A stretch of 64,000 bases of DNA, from contig PLWQ01000012.1 of assembly GCA_003165595.1 (NCBI GenBank), positions 122,013-186,012 on the forward strand, written 5' to 3'. Shown piece after piece: positions 52,182 through 58,044 of this stretch. This DNA comes from Fibrobacterota bacterium (GTDB lineage: Bacteria; Fibrobacterota; Chitinivibrionia; Chitinivibrionales; FEN-1185). The position numbers were made by a program, and so were the translations under genes. Under the pieces are notes generated by a model, which did not search any database, had not been told where the DNA came from, and worked only from the letters and a program-made list of their open reading frames with translations. Each line of letters begins with the position of its first letter. Positions within the stretch are counted from its first letter, which is position 1.

Positions 52182-53828
52182 TCAATACTGGCACAGCGCA
52201 TCCTGCGGCTTCTGATTCATGTAGCAGAGTTTTATCCACGCGGCAGACAGCGGGCCGTTGGACAAACGTACTTCGTCCAACCGGCCGTTCCATTTCTGCT
52301 CGGTGTTGCCCACATTCGAGCCGAACACGAGATCGTTTGTGGTGGAGAATGCATTGATGAGCGGTGCGTCAACGAAATTCCCGTCAACGTAAATCGCGCA
52401 CGTGCCGTTGTTCCAGACAAGGGTGATGTAGTGCCAGCCGTGTGCTTTCCATCCGTCAACAACGTGGAGCGGGCCGTTGCCGATTGAGTCTTCTGCGCGG
52501 ACGTCAATAGCGCTGTCGTTGCCGCTGATGGTGAGCAGCTCGAACCCGGCCGAATCGTTCCACGTACGTTTGTTCGACAGGATGCGGTTATAGCCCGGCA
52601 CCTGGCTGCCGAGCCACTGCGCCCATACCGACACCGAGAACCGGTTGTTTCCGTCAATGCTCGAAGCAAAGGGAACAGCCCAGTAATCGCCGACCCCGTC
52701 GAACCGCATTGCGCCGCCGGCAAGCCCGGTGTCGGGCGCCGGAGTGGTTGCACTGGACGAGGATACCAGGGTATGGCCCTGGCCCGTGGCATCCGACTCG
52801 TCGTTCAAATGCCACACGCCCAGATACCCGTCGGTCCTGCTGAACACGGAGCTCGCCTGCGAAAAATCCGCCGCATTCTTGCGGCCCCAATACATGACGA
52901 TGTCGGTGGTGGCGTTTCCGTAAAGCGTGTCGGCCCTCACCCATACCGCAGCCGCGTGACCGGCGGCGTCCCACTGCTCTATTTCGTAGGGCAAGTGGAC
53001 GCCGTTGGGTTTTGCGAAGCGAATATCGCGGCCATCGGCATTGGCCTGGCTAAAAGCAATGGTTGACTGATCGAGGCGAACGAGCACGGGAAAGTGGACC
53101 ACGGTGTCGGTGACGTTTGCGCCAAGCGGCGTTGTCACCAGGTGGATGGTGCGCGAATACAGCCACTGGCCATAGTCTTCCTCGTAGAACGTCTGCAATG
53201 TCACGGGGTCGGCCTGAGTCGGAAAATCCGGTTCCACCTTTACATCGGCTATATCGACTGCGGGAACCCCCGGCACCGGAACCATTACCTGCAGGCCGTA
53301 GGTTCCCTGAGGGACCCGCTGGATAACGTACTGCCCCGTGGCCGAATCGACGCGGGCGACGCGCGCAAGCCCGAAGGTGCGGGCATAGGCCGTCTGTATG
53401 CCCGAGAACTTGACACTTCCTTGAATGCTGCCGAATTTCCTCAGGGCGGTATCGGGAAACGTCACCAGCCGTTTCTGGCGTGAGAACAGCGAGCAGGCGA
53501 TGCTCACCCCGAAAGAGTCGGTGCTTATTTCGATGACATATTTACCGTTTGCCAGATTCTCAACATAATACTTTCCCGTGCTGTCGGTGCGGCCGTCGGG
53601 CTGCAACGCATTGAGGACCAAAGCAGTGTCGGCGAGAGAGTCGCTTCTCCTGACGTACACCAACGCGCCCGCAGCGGCCTTGCCGTTTGCATCGGTCACG
53701 ATACCGCACAGGGCATTGGGAAAATCGTCGGCAGGCGTGGACTCGGCGACCCGGGGCGTCTGCGAGCAGTGCAGTCCCGCTGCCACCAGCACGGCACCGG
53801 TCAAGCACCATGCCCAATGCCTACTCAT
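52182..53828 (-). CDS. Exported DUF2341/LamG protein with carboxypeptidase-regulatory-like domain
   Basis: 548 residues from ATG 53828 (MSRHWAWCLTGAVLVAAGLH), a signal sequence with Cys21 that might be lipidated, although the His before it is atypical. Domains: carboxypeptidase-regulatory-like (~37-110, ALCGIVTDANGKAAAGALVY), a second small beta-domain (~118-200), DUF2341 (~215-310, FPVLVRLDQSTIAFSQANAD, PYEIEQWDAAGHAAAVWVRA, IVMYWGRKNA), then a LamG lectin-like fold (~320-545, GYLGVWHLNDESDATGQGHT, HYITLVWNNGTCAIYVDGNF, GRLDEVRLSNGPLSAAWIKL). Its start lies inside the regulator gene at 53821 (8-bp overlap), so the two are co-translated. Probably a surface carbohydrate-binding or adhesion protein; no catalytic site seen. 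Confidence 0.7.
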   Translation of the reverse strand: MSRHWAWCLTGAVLVAAGLHCSQTPRVAESTPADDFPNALCGIVTDANGKAAAGALVYVRRSDSLADTALVLNALQPDGRTDSTGKYYVENLANGKYVIEISTDSFGVSIACSLFSRQKRLVTFPDTALRKFGSIQGSVKFSGIQTAYARTFGLARVARVDSATGQYVIQRVPQGTYGLQVMVPVPGVPAVDIADVKVEPDFPTQADPVTLQTFYEEDYGQWLYSRTIHLVTTPLGANVTDTVVHFPVLVRLDQSTIAFSQANADGRDIRFAKPNGVHLPYEIEQWDAAGHAAAVWVRADTLYGNATTDIVMYWGRKNAADFSQASSVFSRTDGYLGVWHLNDESDATGQGHTLVSSSSATTPAPDTGLAGGAMRFDGVGDYWAVPFASSIDGNNRFSVSVWAQWLGSQVPGYNRILSNKRTWNDSAGFELLTISGNDSAIDVRAEDSIGNGPLHVVDGWKAHGWHYITLVWNNGTCAIYVDGNFVDAPLINAFSTTNDLVFGSNVGNTEQKWNGRLDEVRLSNGPLSAAWIKLCYMNQKPQDALCQY

Positions 53829-54678
53829 TGGACGCCCCCAGAGTCGAGCTTCTGGGGAAAAGTTGAAAGTTGAATTGGTAAATACGCAAGTCCTTTTCCT
53901 GATCTTTCTCATGTGAGGCCGCGGTGGAAAGCACATATTCCTTGAGCTCTTCGAATTTCCTGGTGAGCTCCGGAACAATGCCCGCGGGCAAGCCGACCAT
54001 AAGCGAGCTGATATACCGTTCCTCCGGCTCAATTGCATCGATTGCCTTAACGCTGTGCTCGATCCAGCGGCGGTGCAGATTCTTTATCACCTCGCGCAGC
54101 TCAGCCACGTTCGGCCGGAGTTTGAGCATCGTCACCCTGTAACCCTTGTCCGCGTCCTTTTCGATGATACCCAGCGCTTCGAGGACGCCCACCGATTCCC
54201 TGACCTGCGCAACATTCACGCGAGGGAATATCTTGTCGGCCAGGTTCTTGTAATCGCCATCAAACCCTTCGACGGCGATAATCTCCCTTACCACGGGATT
54301 ATACCATTTAAGATAATAGTTCGCATATTGCAGCGACACGTCGTTAAACAGGGTCTTGGACTTAAACTCCAGGAGCTTCTTGAGCAGCAGCTCCTTTTCT
54401 TCCCCGTCCCCTGCCTGATCGTACTTGACAAGGTATTTGAAATAGCGCGCCCTGTCGTCGGCAAGGTCCATGCCCCTTATCATTTTCTTCGCTGCATTGT
54501 CGGACAGTTTCTTGCGACGCTTCACCACGTCGATAAAGAATCCCTGGTTGTTGAACCCGGCCTTCCTCGCAAACACCCTGTAGGAGTACAAGGGATTGAT
54601 GCGCTTCTTGGCATCGTAAAAGTCGGAAAGGTATGCCCGGTAGTCGAGATATTCGTAAATTTCGGGAAGTGGCGTCAT
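53821..54678 (-). CDS. TIGR02147-family regulator (DUF4423-like)
   Basis: 285 residues from ATG 54678 (MTPLPEIYEYLDYRAYLSDF), which starts exactly where members of this family begin. Typical segments: DFYDAKKRINPLYSYRVFAR (a helical, HTH-like N-terminus), NNQGFFIDVVKRRKKLSD, then MIRGMDLADDRARYFKYLV, YYLKWYNPVVREIIAVEGFD and a winged-helix-like part (ESVGVLEALGIIEKDADKGY). The family is known mainly from Fibrobacter-type genomes and is thought to be regulatory; its molecular function is not established. It overlaps the DUF2341/LamG gene by 8 bp. A strong promoter ends 11 bp before the ATG, leaving almost no leader. Confidence 0.82.
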   Translation of the reverse strand: MTPLPEIYEYLDYRAYLSDFYDAKKRINPLYSYRVFARKAGFNNQGFFIDVVKRRKKLSDNAAKKMIRGMDLADDRARYFKYLVKYDQAGDGEEKELLLKKLLEFKSKTLFNDVSLQYANYYLKWYNPVVREIIAVEGFDGDYKNLADKIFPRVNVAQVRESVGVLEALGIIEKDADKGYRVTMLKLRPNVAELREVIKNLHRRWIEHSVKAIDAIEPEERYISSLMVGLPAGIVPELTRKFEELKEYVLSTAASHEKDQEKDLRIYQFNFQLFPRSSTLGASNE

Positions 54679-54688
54679 GGTAGTCTTA

Positions 54689-54717
54689 ATTATAAGGGAT
54701 ATTTCCGAAAAAATCAA
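54689..54717 (-). promoter_or_regulatory. Near-consensus promoter with almost no leader
   Basis: Minus strand: TTGATT (54717-54712), 17-bp spacer, TATAAT (54694-54689). Transcription should begin about 7 bp on, only ~4 bases before the ATG at 54678, so the mRNA would be leaderless or nearly so; no ribosome site is visible. CGTTACAC (54744-54737 on the minus strand) just upstream resembles one arm of the palindromes at 55422 and 57901. Confidence 0.65.
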
Positions 54718-55098
54718 GGTAAATCTTTGACATTTCGTGTAACGCAACTATAATACTTAACATATTGATTTATAATATTAATTTGAAGCGTTGTTGCCAC
54801 GTGTTGTTGCGATCTTTGGTAACACCACTAAGCCGGTTTTTAAGCATACAGGATCTGACAACGTTCGTGAGGCTAACGGCTTCGAAGGTTGTTATTGACA
54901 ACAAGGAAGGCGCCGGGCGAACGGCAAGGCCCCACCCGGGCCCTTTGAAAGGGCCCTTTACTCGGGAAGAGGTTGGAGGGTGAGGTATGTGTTGCGAAAA
55001 CGAGGCAAGGTTGTTCCACAGATCGCAGTTCTTTACGATTGCAACAGCTGCACTATCGACGGAGTCGATGCGCGCAAACGCGCTCGTTGCCTTTTCGA

Positions 55099-55189
55099 GC
55101 CGGCCGGGAAAACCCCACCCGCGGCTTGTCCGGGAGTACCCGGTAAGTCCAAAAGGGAGAGAGAAACGGGTGAGGTTTTCCCAGCCGGC
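55099..55189. ncRNA. Candidate structured element: 23-bp stem with inner hairpin
   Basis: 55099-55121 pairs with 55167-55189 at 21 of 23 positions, with the two exceptions able to form G-T type pairs on one strand. Inside the 45-base loop CCGGG (55130-55134) and CCCGG (55139-55143) form a second hairpin, extendable by CTT/AAG. The whole is ~91 bases. It could be a small structured RNA, a transcript-end element or a non-autonomous repeat; no gene overlaps it. Confidence 0.4.
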
Positions 55190-55421
55190 TTGGCTTTAGG
55201 AAAACAGGCGCCAGACGTCAGGTTTCTTTGCAAACTTTCCCCCATGCAATCGAGTCTGCCTTGAAATCCTTGCAACGGCACGACGCCTGTTCTTATTCTC
55301 ATTTCAGGTTCACTGTTGTGCCGACTTGATACTTTACGCACGCGACACACGAAATCTTCACTGAATAATATACGACACTTCTATTCGATGCGGCCCACAA
55401 TGATGACGGACAAATCATTTT

Positions 55422-55443
55422 CCGTTATACGGTTGTGTAACGG
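55422..55443. promoter_or_regulatory. 22-bp palindrome CCGTTATAC-N4-GTGTAACGG
   Basis: Arms of 9 bases around GGTT with one mismatch. It lies ~100 bp downstream of the thaumatin-like gene stop (55546), in the gap toward the TIGR02147 gene. Closely matches the element at 57901-57922 in arm sequence and spacing. Confidence 0.5.
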
Positions 55444-55545
55444 AGGATCCCGGAACGAGCGGTCCCTGGAATGTACGGGCACACCAGTATGCGCCACCGC
55501 GCCCCGGCATTCTCGATAACGCCTTGCAACCACGAAGATACTTTG

Positions 55546-56544
55546 TCATTTGACAACGACCGCCCGTTGCGCCAGCACCGATTGTCCCGATTTGAGAACA
55601 ACAAAATAGACCCCTTTTGACAATCCGGACAGCGGGATGGTTCCGGACGAATTCGCGATCAATCGCTCCACCAGCCGTTTTCCCGCGCTCGAATACAATC
55701 CGAGGGTGGGACTGGTGCCGCATATTCCCTTGATCGAGTACCGCAGCATGTTTGTTCCCAGCGCTTTATCGAACGAAGACTGCGCGACCGTTATTGCCGG
55801 CCGTATCGCGGCAAGCTTGTCCTGGAAGAATCCGTATTCGATGACCCAGTCCGGGCCGATGCCGGTTGCGGCGTCCACCTGGCACGTAAACGTGCTGGTG
55901 ACGTCGTCGTACGCATAGCTGTAGGCCCACGGGCACGCGTCCTTGAAGATCCTTGACCAGTCGGTGGGCTGGCAGACTCCCGGGCCGAATTTCCCCCTGC
56001 AGCAGAATGAATCATTTGAAAACCATTTTGCGCAAGCGCTCATGCATGCAATGACGTTTCCGCTTGAATCCTTTACCTGCAGTGAGTCGGGACAATTGGG
56101 AAGCAGGTCCTTGGTACAACCGGCCGTGTCGCACTGGTACGAAGCGGTCTGGGTGGTGAAGGTGCCCTTCACCGGGTACATGCGCACGGGAACGGTGAAG
56201 CCGTCAACGAGACTGATGTCGTAGAAATCCTTGTTTTGCCACCCGTCAAGGGTCCATTCGGCCAGGGTAAGGTTATTTATATAGGCGGAGGTTATGCCGT
56301 CGTAATAGGCCGCGATCCTCGCCGCCGACCAGTTGTTGGACTCCTCGAACATCAGGCTGTCGCCGGGCTGCATGGTGAAGTTTTTCTGCCCGGACATTAT
56401 CACGTTGATCTTCTTGGCCAGGTGGTTGAGCACGATAAAATGCCGCACCGTGGCGCCGCTGGCATTCTTATGCGGCCAATTGTCGGAATAGCCGGCGGCA
56501 GTAAGGACTGCCCCGATCAGAAATCCTGCGATGATTCTTTTCAT
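55546..56544 (-). CDS. Exported thaumatin-like protein with sorting domain
   Basis: 332 residues; GGAG lies 7 bp before ATG 56544; signal peptide ~1-19. Thaumatin-like core ~20-255: FYDISLVDGFTVPVRMYP corresponds to the thaumatin YDISxxDGFNxPM strand, followed by a cysteine-rich domain II (CTKDLLPNCPDSL, ACMSACAKWF, FCCRGKFGPGVCQPTDWS) and ACPWAYSYAYDDVTSTFTC, the hallmark CPxAYSYAYDDxxSTFxC end. About ten core cysteines suggest disulfides outside the cell. The last ~65 residues are a sorting-type domain (LGLYSSAGKRLVERL ... GVYFVVL). Known relatives include plant PR-5 defence proteins, some with beta-1,3-glucanase activity; whether this one is an enzyme or binds glucan is unknown. Lies 21 bp after a second thaumatin/GH64-like gene. 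Confidence 0.85.
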   Translation of the reverse strand: MKRIIAGFLIGAVLTAAGYSDNWPHKNASGATVRHFIVLNHLAKKINVIMSGQKNFTMQPGDSLMFEESNNWSAARIAAYYDGITSAYINNLTLAEWTLDGWQNKDFYDISLVDGFTVPVRMYPVKGTFTTQTASYQCDTAGCTKDLLPNCPDSLQVKDSSGNVIACMSACAKWFSNDSFCCRGKFGPGVCQPTDWSRIFKDACPWAYSYAYDDVTSTFTCQVDAATGIGPDWVIEYGFFQDKLAAIRPAITVAQSSFDKALGTNMLRYSIKGICGTSPTLGLYSSAGKRLVERLIANSSGTIPLSGLSKGVYFVVLKSGQSVLAQRAVVVK

Positions 56545-56565
56545 GACAAGCTCCGTGCGATGTGG

Positions 56566-57735
56566 TTAACGATCCTGCGGCGGCACCAAAATCCTTTTGC
56601 TTGCGGCCAAGACCCCATCTCTCCCGTACAATGCAAGGAAATACACACCCTGCGACAGCCGTCCCGAAAGCGCCCTGCTCACCTCTTCCATTGAGGCGGC
56701 GATGCCGGACCGTACGGTTTTCCCGTTCGGCGCGAATAGAGCGTACCGCATGAACTTCTCATTCTGCAAGCGTAATATCGGGGTGAATTTACCCTGCTCC
56801 AGGGACGTCCCTTCACACGGGCACCAGGTGATATCCAGCTCTCCGGAGTTCGGGCATGCCTGGAAACCGCTTTGGTTCTGATGGTCGTCGTTGGCAAACG
56901 CATATACCTCTGCGTCGAGGTCTTTGTGGACCCATTTGGCAAAGTGGTTGTACGGTTTGACCCATTTCCCTTTGGCATCCTGTTCCGGGCCAAGATAATA
57001 ATCGGTGGAATCCGCGTCTCCGGCAAAGGTTCCCCGTTGCCATCCGGCAATGGAGTCGTAGAACGACTGCGACGCGCCGCCGAACGAACCGCCGTAAATA
57101 GCAAGGCCGTCGTAGCCGTATGCCAGTTTCATCTTGTTGCAATAGATGTTCCCGGTATCGTAACCAGGCTGGACGCAGTAGTCGTAGGAACCCAGGCACC
57201 TGCCGATTCCCAAACTGTCAATGTAATCGTCGACCTGCGTGGGACACCCGTTCTTGAGCTGGCTTTTCATTTCGGCAAAACTGACCGGGACGATTGTCGC
57301 GACGCAATTTCCGGCTCCTACAACCTTAACCGGCAGCGTAGCATAGTCGACAAAAGAAACGTTGTAGTTCTGCACACCCTTGGCGCCCCCGCTCACGGTC
57401 ATTTCCACAAACCCGTTATAAGAAGATATGGGTGCATATTTATTGACGGCGGTTCCCGGGTCTTTATAGTAGGCCCAACACCTTCCGGCTCCGAAATCCG
57501 GCAGCGAATCGTACACCAGGGTGGTGTTGGGAAGCATTTTTTGTGCCTTGCCGCCGTTGATATCCGCGGTGTACGGCATTTCGGTAAAATGGATCCAGAG
57601 AGTGATGGGGCAATTGTTGGTTACCACGATCTTCTCCGACCCGCCCGCTGCAAAGCCGCCCGCCCACAGTGCCAGCACAAACGCCGTTGCCAGCACAGAA
57701 AGCCGTTCACATTCGACGGTCCCAAAAGGTATCAT
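56566..57735 (-). CDS. Exported thaumatin/GH64-superfamily protein with sorting domain
   Basis: 389 residues from ATG 57735 (MIPFGTVECERL), with AAAGG upstream; signal peptide ~1-30. The mature start KIVVTNNCPITLWIHFTEMP is the thaumatin/GH64 first strand, and VQNYNVSFVDYATLPVKVVG resembles the NISxxDxxxLP strand of GH64 beta-1,3-glucanases. Further on, VYAFANDDHQNQSGFQAC matches the YAFPYDDxxxQSS segment of the superfamily. Cysteines are numerous. The end is a sorting-like domain (ALFAPNGKTVRSGI ... GVYFLAL). More divergent than its neighbour at 55546, with which it forms a two-gene operon; the pair may act on beta-1,3-glucans of fungi or algae (inference). It is divergent from the GH2 gene at 58045. 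Confidence 0.65.
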   Translation of the reverse strand: MIPFGTVECERLSVLATAFVLALWAGGFAAGGSEKIVVTNNCPITLWIHFTEMPYTADINGGKAQKMLPNTTLVYDSLPDFGAGRCWAYYKDPGTAVNKYAPISSYNGFVEMTVSGGAKGVQNYNVSFVDYATLPVKVVGAGNCVATIVPVSFAEMKSQLKNGCPTQVDDYIDSLGIGRCLGSYDYCVQPGYDTGNIYCNKMKLAYGYDGLAIYGGSFGGASQSFYDSIAGWQRGTFAGDADSTDYYLGPEQDAKGKWVKPYNHFAKWVHKDLDAEVYAFANDDHQNQSGFQACPNSGELDITWCPCEGTSLEQGKFTPILRLQNEKFMRYALFAPNGKTVRSGIAASMEEVSRALSGRLSQGVYFLALYGRDGVLAASKRILVPPQDR

Positions 57736-57900
57736 GAATACGCACCCTTTCGATCGAGGGGACAAGTGGCGATCGCGGTAATTGCGGTCGCCGGTTCTGT
57801 CCGTCGTTGTTTGTACTTTCGCAAGACCGGGTACCGCCGGTAAATAATATAAACGCCCATAGCCGGGACCTGCGTAAAATGACGAGGAAGAAACCATTAT

Positions 57901-57922
57901 CCGTTACATGAACGTGTAACGA
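57901..57922. promoter_or_regulatory. 22-bp palindrome CCGTTACAT-N4-GTGTAACGA
   Basis: Same arm sequence and 4-bp centre as the element at 55422-55443, here in the divergent gap, ~165 bp upstream of the thaumatin-like start (57735) and ~120 bp upstream of the GH2 start (58045). Candidate operator shared by both transcription units; one arm-like copy also precedes the TIGR02147 promoter. Confidence 0.55.
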
Positions 57923-57971
57923 ACAATGTGCGCGCTGGCATAATTCCGTCTCGACGGGAACTCTATGCCGT

Positions 57972-57982
57972 TATATTATTAA
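57972..57982. promoter_or_regulatory. AT-rich 11-mer TATATTATTAA, copy 3
   Basis: Identical to 6426-6436 and 11774-11784, here 63 bp upstream of the GH2 start at 58045, a distance compatible with a promoter -10 region and leader. Confidence 0.4.
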
Positions 57983-58044
57983 AAGGCAGAATGATACTGC
58001 AGCTGTCAATCATGCAGCCCACAGATGCAAAGGAGAGATTGCAC

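Larger units (their letters stand above)
54748..55545. other. ~800-bp gene-free region rich in inverted repeats
   Basis: No credible gene: short plus-strand frames cross hairpins and lack ribosome sites. Contents noted: AT-rich TATAATATTAATTTG near 54761-54775; a 9-bp-arm palindrome GGGCCCTTT-G-AAAGGGCCC at 54938-54956; the large stem at 55099-55189; GAATAATATACG near 55365; and the palindrome at 55422-55443. Confidence 0.5.
57736..58044. other. 309-bp divergent promoter region of thaumatin-like and GH2 genes
   Basis: Gene-free gap serving the minus-strand thaumatin-like operon and the plus-strand GH2 gene. It holds GTAAATAATATAAACG near 57840-57855, the palindrome at 57901-57922, the 11-mer TATATTATTAA at 57972-57982, and AGGAGA at 58031-58036 for the GH2 start. 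Confidence 0.5.

Noticed and set aside
54765..55264. Two short plus-strand open frames in the gene-free gap
   Set aside because: They run through hairpins and the large stem-loop, lack ribosome sites and show no protein-like composition.
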